Part shown: positions 7,201 through 15,655 of the stretch, piece after piece
Numbering within the stretch: the first letter of the stretch is position 1
Layout of the letters: every line of letters begins with the position of its first letter
Assembly (NCBI GenBank): GCA_025937785.1
Contig: JAICQQ010000064.1
Coordinates: 1-37,279 of the forward strand
DNA: 37,279 nucleotides
Source of the DNA: Polyangiaceae bacterium
GTDB taxonomy: Bacteria; Myxococcota_A; Polyangia; Polyangiales; Polyangiaceae
Reading direction: 5' to 3'
Position numbers and translations under genes: made by a program
Notes under the pieces: generated by a model
The model's input: only the letters and a program-made list of their open reading frames with translations
What the model was told of the DNA's origin: nothing
The model's database searches: none

Positions 7201-8090
7201 GGATCCCGGAGGCGTTGGATTTCGGTGCCGACACCGCGATCGGTCAAGATCTCGAGGAGCAGTGCGTGTTGTACGCGACCGTCGATGATGTGGGCTTTTT
7301 CGACGTGATCGTTCACGGCCTGGAGGGCGGTGCGAACCTTGGGGATCATGCCACCCGTGATCACACCCTCCGCGATCAGGCTCTCGATGTCGCGGGCGCG
7401 CAACGAAGGCATCAGCTCTCCGGACTTTGCCTTCACCCCTTCGACATCGGTCATCAGTAGCAACTTGGCGGCGCCCAACGCGCTCGCCAGATTGCCAGCC
7501 GCCACATCGGCGTTGACGTTCAGCGCGTTGCCGTCTCGGTCGCTGGCGATGGGGGCCACCACCGGGATGACGTTGTTGTCTATCAACTCTTGGATCAAGC
7601 GCGCGTTGACGTGCTCGATCTGACCGACCCTGCCGAGATCGACGCGAGGTCGCCCTTGTTCGTCGTCGCCGGACTGGACCTCGGACAAGCGCCGCGCGTA
7701 CAAGCAGCGGTCGTCTTTGCCCGACACGCCCACCGCGCGCCCACCGTGCTTGCAGATCATGCTCACGATGGAGGAGTTCACCGAGCCGCACAGGACCATT
7801 TCGACGATATCCATCGTTTCGTCGTCGGTGATGCGCATGCCGTCTGCGAACTTCGCCTGGATGCCCATGCGGTCGAGCACTTGATTGATCTGCGGTCCGC
7901 CCCCGTGCACCACCACGATCCGGATGCCGACATAACGCAGCAAGCACACGTCCTTGGCGAAGCTCTCCTTGAGCGCTTCGTCCACCATTGCGTGGCCGCC
8001 GTATTTGACCACCACGGTGCTTCCGTGGAATCGCCGAATGTAGGGCAGGGCCTCTTGCAGGATGGCCGCCTTGTGGAGGAGCTCGTTCAT
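7197..8090 (-). CDS. argB: Acetylglutamate kinase
   Basis: A 297-residue kinase that phosphorylates N-acetyl-L-glutamate, the second step of ornithine and arginine synthesis. Family landmarks are VVKYGGHAM (Lys29 at the active site), VVHGGGPQI (60-68), the NADVAAGNLA segment, LLLMTDVEGV and GMIPKV near the C-terminus. Length fits the family when translation starts at the ATG at 8090; the frame stays open upstream but the extra residues are low-complexity and lie in the divergent promoter region. It overlaps the pseudouridine synthase by 4 bases and heads an argB, rlu, purH operon. No other arg genes are in the window. The divergent gene at 8194 is a glycogen-synthase relative. Confidence 0.95.
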   Translation of the reverse strand: MNELLHKAAILQEALPYIRRFHGSTVVVKYGGHAMVDEALKESFAKDVCLLRYVGIRIVVVHGGGPQINQVLDRMGIQAKFADGMRITDDETMDIVEMVLCGSVNSSIVSMICKHGGRAVGVSGKDDRCLYARRLSEVQSGDDEQGRPRVDLGRVGQIEHVNARLIQELIDNNVIPVVAPIASDRDGNALNVNADVAAGNLASALGAAKLLLMTDVEGVKAKSGELMPSLRARDIESLIAEGVITGGMIPKVRTALQAVNDHVEKAHIIDGRVQHALLLEILTDRGVGTEIQRLRDP

Positions 8091-8193
8091 GGCGCGGGAG
8101 GCTACCGCAAAACGGAGGGTTTTCGAGCAGATCGTGCCGCGCCGGCGCCCTTTCTCACGAGATCTCACCGGGTTTGTGGTAGAGGCTCCGGCG

Positions 8194-9627
8194 ATGGACA
8201 TCCTGCTCGTCACTGCAGAACTCGCTCCCTATGCTCAGGCCACCCCAGCCGCCGAAACCGTCGCCTCCCTGGCGAAGGCGTTACGGCAGCTCGGGCATGA
8301 AGTGACCCTGGCCGCGCCGAGGTACCCGGGGTTCGAGGCGGGGGGACTGCTCGCTGCGCGCCGCTTGACGCCGCTCGTTCTGGGAGGGGGCGCAGAGGTG
8401 CACGTTTACGACGCGCAGCTGGCCTCGGGCGCCAAGCTCGTGCTGTTCGATGCCCCCGCATTGTTCGATCGCGCGGGCATCTACGAGAGCCCCGACGGGG
8501 AGGAGTACGACGATAACGCCCAGCGTTTTGGGTTTCTCGCGCGCGCGGCCGCTGCGCTGATCGTCACGCGCTCGGAACAAGGCAGCCGCTTCGATCTCGT
8601 CCACGTGCACGATTGGGCGAGCGCCTTGCTGCCGATTCTGCTGAACAACTCGCCGATACCGCCGCTGCCGAGTGTGCTCACGATCCATGACATTCATCGC
8701 CAGGGCAGCTTCTCGGTCAGGCAGGCGGCGCAAATGGGGCTCCCCGAAGAGCTACGCGAGACCCTGCAATGGAACGGCGGCTACAATGTACTCAAGGGAG
8801 CACTCGGCTTCGTCGACGCGCTGACGCTGCCCTCCGAGCGAGTTGCGGCACAGCTGCTCGACCCCAGCATCAGCGGGCCGCTCGCGGAAGCGCTCGAGAA
8901 GAACAAGACCCCCGTTCACGGGATCTTGACGGGGATCGACTACGCCTACTTCAACCCGGCTACCGACAGCTGGATCGAGACGCGCTATGACGCGGAAGCA
9001 CCAGAAAACAAGGGCCGCAACCGTACGGCGCTAGTGCGCGAGCTGGGGTTGGAACTCGAACCAGGGCGGCCGCTGCTGGTCGCGCTCGGACCCTTCGATA
9101 AGGACGGCGGCGGCGAGGTGATGGCGCAGGCGCTGCCGAAGCTGGCGCGGAGCGAGCTCTCGGTCGTGGTGGCTGGGCGCGGGCCTACGGCCATCTCGAA
9201 GAAGCTGGCGGCCGCCGCAGAACGCTACCCCGAAAACTGCGTGTTTTTGGAGAGCACGAAAGAGGCGATGCAGCACAAGCTCCTGGCAGCGGCCGACATC
9301 GTAGTGACGGCGGCCCCGCGCGATCCCTCCGGCCATTCGATTTTGTGCGCGCAGCGCTACGGAGCGCTGCCAGTCGCGTTCGCGGCGGACGCCGCGCTGG
9401 ACGCGATCGTCGACGCCGATGCCGAGCTCAGCACCGGCACCGGGATCCTCTACGACACGCTCGACGCCGACGCGCTCGTGGCGGCGGTGCAGCGGGCGCT
9501 CGGCCTGGTCACGTCTCCCAAACGAGGCACGTTGGTGTCGCGTATCATGCGCCGGGACCTCGGTTGGGATCGCCCCGCCCGCCGCTACCTCCACGTCTAT
9601 CGCCAAGCGCTAGCCGCGAAGACCTAA
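8194..9627 (+). CDS. Glycogen-synthase-like GT5 protein lacking catalytic residues
   Basis: A 477-residue protein with the full length and fold pattern of GlgA, which extends alpha-1,4-glucan from ADP-glucose. Recognisable segments: MDILLVTAELAPY, EYDDNAQRFGFLARAA (104-119), DLVHVHDWASALL, TIHDIHRQG and GILTGIDYAYFNPATD. However, the KTGGL substrate loop is replaced (residues 15-18 are QATP), the Arg/Lys pair of the SRLxxQKG segment is gone (here LGPFDKDGG), and the Glu of the EPCG motif is Asp377 in RDPSG. It is therefore probably inactive as a standard glycogen synthase, or uses another donor. AGAGG at 8181-8185 is 8 bases before the ATG at 8194, which supports this start. It is divergent from argB. 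Confidence 0.8.
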   Translation: MDILLVTAELAPYAQATPAAETVASLAKALRQLGHEVTLAAPRYPGFEAGGLLAARRLTPLVLGGGAEVHVYDAQLASGAKLVLFDAPALFDRAGIYESPDGEEYDDNAQRFGFLARAAAALIVTRSEQGSRFDLVHVHDWASALLPILLNNSPIPPLPSVLTIHDIHRQGSFSVRQAAQMGLPEELRETLQWNGGYNVLKGALGFVDALTLPSERVAAQLLDPSISGPLAEALEKNKTPVHGILTGIDYAYFNPATDSWIETRYDAEAPENKGRNRTALVRELGLELEPGRPLLVALGPFDKDGGGEVMAQALPKLARSELSVVVAGRGPTAISKKLAAAAERYPENCVFLESTKEAMQHKLLAAADIVVTAAPRDPSGHSILCAQRYGALPVAFAADAALDAIVDADAELSTGTGILYDTLDADALVAAVQRALGLVTSPKRGTLVSRIMRRDLGWDRPARRYLHVYRQALAAKT

Positions 9628-9652
9628 GAGCCTGCTCGCACGACCGGCTGGA

Positions 9653-9664
9653 GCGGACGTCCGC
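9653..9664. terminator. Perfect palindrome between convergent genes
   Basis: GCGGACGTCCGC is a perfect 12-base palindrome lying in the 46-base gap between the glgA-like gene and the convergent membrane-protein gene. It has no loop and no T-run, so it is a weak terminator candidate; it could equally be a protein-binding site. Position, between two gene ends, is the main argument for termination. Confidence 0.25.
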
Positions 9665-9673
9665 GGATCTCAG

Positions 9674-10513
9674 CTAGCGCAAGCGAGGGGCGGCGAGGTG
9701 AAGGGCGCGGGTGAGCCAGTAGGCCCTGAGGGCGACCAGCAGCAGCATGCAGGCTTGGTGCAGCCCGAAGTTCGACCAATCCGCGAGTTCGGGTGGCTTC
9801 TGTCGCGCCAGGAGCGCTGTCAGGCCCAGGCAAGCCGCAGCCACGAGCCACCCCAACGCCGCTGGAACCAGGTAGGCCGTGAGGATCTGCACGGGCTCGG
9901 TAACGAGTAGCCTGAAAGCCCCACTCAGGGCTGCGAGCAGTGGAGTGTCGCGGCCCACGATGACGGCTCGCGTCAGATCTTGGAACAAACTCGGGAGCCC
10001 CCAAGACAGCAGCACCAGGAGTCCGAGCGCCAGGGTCAGCCAAGGGTAGGCGCCGGGGTCTGCTGCGCTCAGGCAGAGGCCCCACAAAAGGACGGAGAGC
10101 AGCACGAGTAGCGCCTGACACAGTAGCGTCGCGCCGAAGAGTACGGAAAGTGCCGGAAGCAGCGCGAACACGCGCCGGCCGTGCCGCGTCGCGCTGAGCC
10201 GTTCGCGGTCGGCGAGCCCCACCAAGAGCAGCGCCGCTGGGAGCAAGCAGGCAAGCGCAGCCACAGCTCCGAGCCAGAGGCTCGCCTTCAAGGCCGCGAG
10301 CAGCGCCACTCCGTCCACGCGCAGCCATTCCACGAAGAGCATGCCGCCTTCGGCGAACAGCGCAGCATCCGGATCAGGGAACGCGCTCAGACCACCGCCT
10401 CGCACCGCCTCGGACCACGGCGCAATGGCCACGCTGCTGGCGCACAGGTTCGCGAGCGCAACGGCCACCACGAGACCCCAACGACGCCGGAGCACGAGCA
10501 GGCTCTCGATCAT
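9674..10513 (-). CDS. Polytopic membrane protein coupled to M1 peptidase
   Basis: A 279-residue very hydrophobic protein with about six or seven membrane segments: around residues 12-32, 67-100, 118-145, 155-178, 205-240 and 255-272. I recognise no family motif. The ATG at 10513 overlaps the stop of the M1 aminopeptidase gene in ATGA, so the two are co-translated and may form a membrane-bound peptidase complex; that link is inference. A longer frame upstream runs through the peptidase gene in another phase and is not used. It is the last gene of the minus-strand run that begins with the DnaJ protein. Confidence 0.75.
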   Translation of the reverse strand: MIESLLVLRRRWGLVVAVALANLCASSVAIAPWSEAVRGGGLSAFPDPDAALFAEGGMLFVEWLRVDGVALLAALKASLWLGAVAALACLLPAALLLVGLADRERLSATRHGRRVFALLPALSVLFGATLLCQALLVLLSVLLWGLCLSAADPGAYPWLTLALGLLVLLSWGLPSLFQDLTRAVIVGRDTPLLAALSGAFRLLVTEPVQILTAYLVPAALGWLVAAACLGLTALLARQKPPELADWSNFGLHQACMLLLVALRAYWLTRALHLAAPRLR

Positions 10514-12573
10514 GGGCCAGCGACCCAGAGACAGAGCTGCAACAAGAAGCGGCCCAGCTCGCGCGGAAACTCCGGCTCGCGCCCCAGCTTCGTCACGGCG
10601 TTGTTCAGCAGGTTGTCGTCGAGTGTGATGCGCCTTTCGGGGTCGACGCTGACACTCACCAGGCGCGCCGGACCGCGATGCTCGAAGGTCCGTGTCGTGC
10701 CTTCGCCGCTCCAGTGTTTTCGCACGCGCGACCCGTCCTGAAAGCTCAGCTCCACGTCGACCGGAAACTTCAAGGTGCCTTGGCGCGTTACGACTGCGCG
10801 GCTCAGCCACACGCTCTCTGGCGCCGTGCTCGGATCGAGTGACACGCGTCCGCCTTCGCGATCGAACCAACCGCTGGGCTCCGTGCGAGGGACACTTTGC
10901 AGCGTGCTCGCCACGTAGTCCACCGACCCCCGCTCGAAGATCGCCTGCTCGAAATTCGCTGCAGCGCGATCACCCAGCACTTCGCGGATGGCCGCAGCGA
11001 GGTGGGGCGGGGCAGGGTGCCGAAAGCGGTAGTAGCGCGCATAGCGGCCGAGCGCCCGATGCAGTTCGGCCCTGCCGTAGACCCTCCCGAGCGTATCCAA
11101 AATGGTCGCGGTGCGCTGATACACGAGGCTGCCCATGCTGCCAAAGCTCGTGAACTCGCGGGCGGGTTTGGCCACGACATCCTCGTGGCCGCGCGCGGCC
11201 GCCAAGGCGCGGGTGACGGACACCAGGGACAATGAAAGGAGCGCGTTATCCAGCGCGGATCCGTTCCCGTAAAATTGCTGCGCTGCCCAGCCCTCGGCGT
11301 AACTCGTGACGCCTTCGTCCAAGAAGGGCCACATGTGCTCGTTGGTCGCAACGAGACCGTAGAACCACTGATGCCCGAGCTCATGAATCGTCACGATTTC
11401 GAGGTCGCGGATACCCAGGAGCGGGGTGTACCAGCGACTTCCGGTCGTGATCAGCGTCGGGTACTCCATGCCCCCCGACTTCAGCGCGTGTTCGGGCGGG
11501 TGCACCACCGTCAGCGTCTCGTAGGGGTAACGCCCGTAGCTCGCGTTGAAATGGGGCAACGCTACCCGCAGCGTTTTCAGCGTAGTTTCCAGGGCGGCGT
11601 CGTTGCCGTGCGGCGTGAGCAGTCGCACCTGGGTCCCGGCGATGCGCTCCTCGCGCTCCGAGAACCCGTCCCAGGCCACCCAGGCGAAGTCTGCAACGCC
11701 CCGCTGGGTGTAGACCAGGGTCTGCCGGTCGTTCTCTCGGCGCAGGCTCTGCCGCTGTCCCGTAGCGCCGACCACGAAGCCGGCGGGCACTTCCAGCGTG
11801 ACGTGGTAGTCGCCGAAGTCTGAGTAGAACTCACTCTGCGGGTGAAACGCGAAGTGGGACCAGCTGCCGTCGGCTTCGCGCTTGGCAAGCTTGGGGAACC
11901 ACTGGGCGACGAAATGGTAGCTACCAGAGTACCCGGTGCGCTCGACGATTTCGGGCAACTGCGCTTCGAACTCGAGCTCCAACGTGAGCTCGGCGCCCGG
12001 CGCCACTGGTTTCGGCAGCGGGACGCGAATGTCCGTTTCATCCTCTGGGTCGCCGGGGCTGTGGCGCGCCGCGTTTCCCCACAGGTCGCTGCTGCCGAGC
12101 GTAGGCGCGGTCATCCGCTTGACGTCGATGAAACCGTAGCGGGTGGCCCGTTCACCGCTGCGCCCCGCCCCGAACGGCGAGCGTAGAAACAGCGTGCGGC
12201 TGTTCTTGAAGGCGTTGAGGTAGAGATGAAAGTAGAGTTCGTTGGCTGGCGTCTCGCTGCGATTGACCCAGGTGATGCTGCCGCGCCCCGAGATGCTGTG
12301 CCGGTTGGTGTCGAGCCGCGCCACCCAGCGGTAAGAGGCAGTGGGTTCTGCGGTCTTCGCCAGGGCGCCGTCGCTGTCGAAGCGCTCGCCGATTTCGGCA
12401 GGTGGGGCCGTGGCGTGACGCGTGGGTTGGTAAGCGGCGCGCACGGGTGGCGAGGTCGTGGCCGGAGCCGGCACGCTAGCAGCGCTCGGCAGCGCATCGA
12501 TCACGGCCCCGGCCAGGTACGTGAGGCCGGCAGCGAGGCTCAGCTGGTAGATGGCGCTGTTCGCTGGCGGCAT
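10510..12573 (-). CDS. M1-family zinc aminopeptidase
   Basis: A 687-residue gluzincin metallopeptidase. The zinc site HELGH (397-401) is followed after exactly 18 residues by Glu420, the M1 pattern, in the stretch WPFLDEGVTSYAEGWA. The exopeptidase motif appears as GGMEYP (367-372) in place of GAMEN. The N-terminus has a hydrophobic segment (about 8-32) that may be a signal or anchor, and an Ala/Pro-rich stretch follows, so the enzyme probably works outside the cytoplasm. Residues 80-300 form the beta-sandwich that precedes the catalytic domain. The C-terminal region after about 560 is a further beta-rich domain. It starts 17 bases after the gene for the DnaK-linked 376-residue protein and overlaps the next membrane-protein gene by 4 bases. 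Confidence 0.9.
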   Translation of the reverse strand: MPPANSAIYQLSLAAGLTYLAGAVIDALPSAASVPAPATTSPPVRAAYQPTRHATAPPAEIGERFDSDGALAKTAEPTASYRWVARLDTNRHSISGRGSITWVNRSETPANELYFHLYLNAFKNSRTLFLRSPFGAGRSGERATRYGFIDVKRMTAPTLGSSDLWGNAARHSPGDPEDETDIRVPLPKPVAPGAELTLELEFEAQLPEIVERTGYSGSYHFVAQWFPKLAKREADGSWSHFAFHPQSEFYSDFGDYHVTLEVPAGFVVGATGQRQSLRRENDRQTLVYTQRGVADFAWVAWDGFSEREERIAGTQVRLLTPHGNDAALETTLKTLRVALPHFNASYGRYPYETLTVVHPPEHALKSGGMEYPTLITTGSRWYTPLLGIRDLEIVTIHELGHQWFYGLVATNEHMWPFLDEGVTSYAEGWAAQQFYGNGSALDNALLSLSLVSVTRALAAARGHEDVVAKPAREFTSFGSMGSLVYQRTATILDTLGRVYGRAELHRALGRYARYYRFRHPAPPHLAAAIREVLGDRAAANFEQAIFERGSVDYVASTLQSVPRTEPSGWFDREGGRVSLDPSTAPESVWLSRAVVTRQGTLKFPVDVELSFQDGSRVRKHWSGEGTTRTFEHRGPARLVSVSVDPERRITLDDNLLNNAVTKLGREPEFPRELGRFLLQLCLWVAGP

Positions 12574-12590
12574 GGCGTCGAGGCCATAAC

Positions 12591-13721
12591 CTACTTCAGG
12601 CGAATCACGTGCTGGTCAAATAAAGTAAACATCAGGCGCAGCGCCTCGAGTTTCGGCATGCCGCTGACATCCAGGATCTCTTCGAGGGTCAGGCTGCCGT
12701 CGACGAGAGACAGCAGAAAGCCCGCCCGGTGGTCCAACGAAAGCCAGCGAATCTCGTCGTTGGGGATCGCGACGCTCACGGTTTGCGAAAGCGGACCGAG
12801 CCGCGCCGAGTACATCTGTGTCAGTACTTCGCGACACTTTTCTGCGCAGAGCTTGGCTTCGTTGTCGGAAGGAGTGCTTTCCAAGATGCCCTCGGCGATC
12901 ACGAGCGCGCCGGTGAAGTCGCCCATGGCATAGCGATCTTTCATGTCCGCGTGCTCGCGCGCCGGGCCCTGCGGCTCCCAAGCGCTGGCGGCGGCGGGCA
13001 CGTCGAACTCGAGACCGGGATCGCCCGATCGATCCAAGATCGGCGCGCTTTCGGCGAGCTCGAGCGCGCTGGGAGGACCGGGGAGCGCATCCAGCTCCAG
13101 CACCAGCTCTGCGGTCGGCAGCCGGGTGCGCGGCACGGAGGGCTCGCGCTGGAAGCGCGGTGGGCTCACCACCGGTTGCGTTGCCGGCGTGAGCCGCGGC
13201 GCTGGCGCCTGACGCCCTCGGCCGGGCGCCGCACCCAGGGCCGGCGGTAAGTCTGAATCGCCCGCCACCCGCTCCGCGCGCCGCACCGAGAGGTCTTCCT
13301 CGGCGGGCGGCAGATCGCTGTCAGGGGTGAACTCGAACGTCAAAATCGGACCGGGGTCGCTCGACATGCGTGCGACGCGGCGTTGCAGACGTTCGGCGTC
13401 CACCTTGACCGTTTGTTCCTCGTGGTCGTCCGCTTCGTAGAGCGCGTGCGCGCCCTCGGAGGTAGGCGGGGACGTGGGTACCTGACTGCCGCGATCTCGG
13501 TGTGCGGCGGCATCGGCGCGTTCCATCAAGCGTCGCGCCAGGACCTCGTTGGGGATCTCGGGGATCGCCGTCACCCTATCGAAGGCGTTGTCATCCTCAC
13601 CCAGGTCCAACTCGAGGGAATTGGGCGCCCCGTCGTCGTCCCAGCGCAGATCTGCGTCCCTCAGCTCGGGGGGGACCGAGCCTTTCTGGTTCGACGCACG
13701 ATTGGGGTCGTTGCGACTCAT
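12591..13721 (-). CDS. Protein with C-terminal domain shared with the DnaJ protein
   Basis: A 376-residue protein of unknown function. The first 250 residues are polar, acidic and proline-rich, with repeated LELD and DSDLPP motifs, and are likely disordered. A short helical TPR-like stretch (DRYAMGDFTGALVIAEGIL, about 265-310) follows. The last 58 residues, starting IPNDEIRWLSLDHRAGFLL, end in IRLK and resemble the N-terminal domain of the DnaJ-TPR protein at 15656-17182: both have LxxxxRxxFxLSxVDG followed by two helices. The start at 13721 (ATG, with AAGG upstream) is preferred; a GTG at 13751 would add ten residues. It lies 69 bases downstream of dnaK on the same strand and probably belongs to its operon. 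A role as a DnaK client or adaptor is inference. Confidence 0.7.
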   Translation of the reverse strand: MSRNDPNRASNQKGSVPPELRDADLRWDDDGAPNSLELDLGEDDNAFDRVTAIPEIPNEVLARRLMERADAAAHRDRGSQVPTSPPTSEGAHALYEADDHEEQTVKVDAERLQRRVARMSSDPGPILTFEFTPDSDLPPAEEDLSVRRAERVAGDSDLPPALGAAPGRGRQAPAPRLTPATQPVVSPPRFQREPSVPRTRLPTAELVLELDALPGPPSALELAESAPILDRSGDPGLEFDVPAAASAWEPQGPAREHADMKDRYAMGDFTGALVIAEGILESTPSDNEAKLCAEKCREVLTQMYSARLGPLSQTVSVAIPNDEIRWLSLDHRAGFLLSLVDGSLTLEEILDVSGMPKLEALRLMFTLFDQHVIRLK

Positions 13722-13790
13722 GGGACCTTGCGACTCATTGGCTACTGGCACTTACGGCTGATTGCACTTACGGCTAAGTCGACCTCCGAC

Positions 13791-15617
13791 TTACTGCGCC
13801 CGCGACACGACTCCTTTGAACATTCTTTCCGTCCGCTCCAGTTGCTCGAGATGGTCTTTCACCTTGCGCGTGTGCTTGTGATCGATCGCCGTCCGCGTCT
13901 GATCGACTATAACGCGGGCTTTGGCGATGGCGTCGCGTCCGAAGTCTGCTGAACCCACCACTCGCTCGACGTCGGGGAACAGGCTTTCGATGCTGTCGAC
14001 CAGCGTTTCGGCTTGCTGCTTGGCGGCTTCGAACTCTTCGTCGGTGCGCCGCTCGACCATGTAGTCTTCGGCGTCCTTCACCATGTTCTTGATTTCCTCG
14101 TCGGTGAGCCCACTCGAGGCCGTCACCTCGATGGATTGGGCCTGGCCGGTCTCGAGATCCTTGGCTTTGACGGCCACGATGCCATCCGTGTTTATTTCGA
14201 AGGTGACCTCGATTTCGACGTGCCCTTTGGGCGCACGGCGCAGCCCGGTCATCACGAATTCACCCAAGAACTCGTTCTCTTCCGCGTTCTGGCTATCACC
14301 TTGCATGACCAGGATCTTGACCGCGGTTTGATTGTCGCGGCTGGTCGTGAAGATTTTGGCGCGGCTCGTGGGGACCGTCGTGTTCTGCGGGATGAGCTCT
14401 TCGAAGCGGCTGCCGAAGGTCATGATTCCGAGCGCGTGCGGGGTGACGTCGAGCAGGATCATCTCCTGTCGATCTTCGACGAGCGCCGCTCCTTGTATGC
14501 CGGCGCCCAACGCGACGACCTCGTCGGGGTGCACGCCTTTGTTGGGTTCGCGCTGAAAGAACCTGCCGACCGCGCCCTGGATGGCTGGCATGCGTGTCAT
14601 GCCTCCGACCAGGATCACGTCTTCGATGTCGTTCACGTCGAGGCGAGCATCCTCCAGCGCTTGCCGGCAAATATCGATGGTTCGCTCGATCAGGTCTTGG
14701 GTCAACGACTCGAGCGTGGATCGGGTCAGCGAACGCTGCAGGTGCAGTGCCTCGTTGTGACCCGTGGAGATGATGAACGGCAGGTTCACTTCGGTCTCGG
14801 ACACCCCCGAAAGTTCGCACTTGGCCTTCTCTGCCGCGTCGCGCAGGCGTTGCAGCGCCATGCGATCTTGACGCAGGTCGACCCCGTGTTCTTCCTGAAA
14901 GGTGCTGACGAGCCAATCGATGATTCGTGCATCGAAGTCTTCGCCCCCGAGGAAGGTGTCGCCGGTGGTGCTGATCACCTTGAACACGCCTTGCGATGCG
15001 ATCTCGAGGATGCTGATGTCGAACGTGCCGCCGCCGAGATCGTAGACGGCGACCGTGCGATCGAAGTCTTTACCGTAGCCGTAGGCTAGCGAGGCGGCGG
15101 TGGGTTCGTTGATGATGCGGATGACATCCAACCCCGCGATGGTGCCCGCGTCCTTCGTAGCCTGGCGCTGGTTGTCATTGAAGTAGGCGGGCACGGTGAT
15201 CACCGCCTTCTCGACCGGCTCGCCCAGGTAGTCCTCGGCGATTATCTTCATCTCTTGCAGCACCATCGAGCTGATCTCGGGCACGGAATAGCTGCGGTCG
15301 CGCAGTTTGATGCGGACGTCGTTATGGGGCCCTTCGACGATGCCGTAGCTGGAGGTCATCAGGGCGCTCTTGACGTGCGGCGAGTCCCATTTTCGGCCGA
15401 TCAGTCGCTTCGCCGCGTACACCGTGTTTTCGGCGTTCGTGATGGCCTGACGTTTGGCAATATGCCCCACCAAACGTTTGCCCGCCTCGGTGACGGCAAC
15501 GATGCTGGGCGTGGTCTTGTACCCGCCGCGATTGGGGATCACCGTGGGAGTGTCGCCCTCGAGCACGGACACGCAGGAGTTAGTTGTCCCCAGATCGATA
15601 CCAATAACGCGCTCCAT
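13791..15617 (-). CDS. DnaK-type (Hsp70) chaperone paralogue
   Basis: A 608-residue Hsp70. The ATPase domain has GIDLGTTNSCVSV (6-18), AVITVPAYFNDNQRQATKDAG, the YDLGGGTFDISIL phosphate loop and VILVGGMTRMPAIQ; the substrate-binding domain has DVTPHALGIMTFG and IPQNTTVPTSRA. Compared with housekeeping DnaK (about 638 residues) it lacks the glycine/acid-rich tail and ends ERMFKGVVSRAQ. It sits between a DnaJ-TPR gene (38 bases upstream) and the 376-residue protein, with no grpE, which points to a specialised paralogue rather than the heat-shock dnaK. In Myxococcus xanthus, DnaK paralogues (SglK, StkA) act in motility and exopolysaccharide control; whether this is an orthologue cannot be decided here. 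Confidence 0.9.
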   Translation of the reverse strand: MERVIGIDLGTTNSCVSVLEGDTPTVIPNRGGYKTTPSIVAVTEAGKRLVGHIAKRQAITNAENTVYAAKRLIGRKWDSPHVKSALMTSSYGIVEGPHNDVRIKLRDRSYSVPEISSMVLQEMKIIAEDYLGEPVEKAVITVPAYFNDNQRQATKDAGTIAGLDVIRIINEPTAASLAYGYGKDFDRTVAVYDLGGGTFDISILEIASQGVFKVISTTGDTFLGGEDFDARIIDWLVSTFQEEHGVDLRQDRMALQRLRDAAEKAKCELSGVSETEVNLPFIISTGHNEALHLQRSLTRSTLESLTQDLIERTIDICRQALEDARLDVNDIEDVILVGGMTRMPAIQGAVGRFFQREPNKGVHPDEVVALGAGIQGAALVEDRQEMILLDVTPHALGIMTFGSRFEELIPQNTTVPTSRAKIFTTSRDNQTAVKILVMQGDSQNAEENEFLGEFVMTGLRRAPKGHVEIEVTFEINTDGIVAVKAKDLETGQAQSIEVTASSGLTDEEIKNMVKDAEDYMVERRTDEEFEAAKQQAETLVDSIESLFPDVERVVGSADFGRDAIAKARVIVDQTRTAIDHKHTRKVKDHLEQLERTERMFKGVVSRAQ

Positions 15618-15655
15618 ACGGCCTTCCTGGCTGCCTCAGCAAACCGAAAATTGAC

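Noticed and set aside
7201..7947. Upstream extension of the pseudouridine synthase frame to 619 codons
   Set aside because: The extra part runs through argB in another phase and reads as Arg-rich shadow sequence; the GTGA overlap at 7200 gives a natural start.
10514..10870. Extension of the membrane-protein frame upstream
   Set aside because: It lies inside the M1 peptidase gene in another phase; the ATGA junction at 10513 fits better.
14013..15089. Long plus-strand frame of 358 codons inside dnaK
   Set aside because: It is the antisense shadow of the DnaK coding sequence, which is certain from its motifs.
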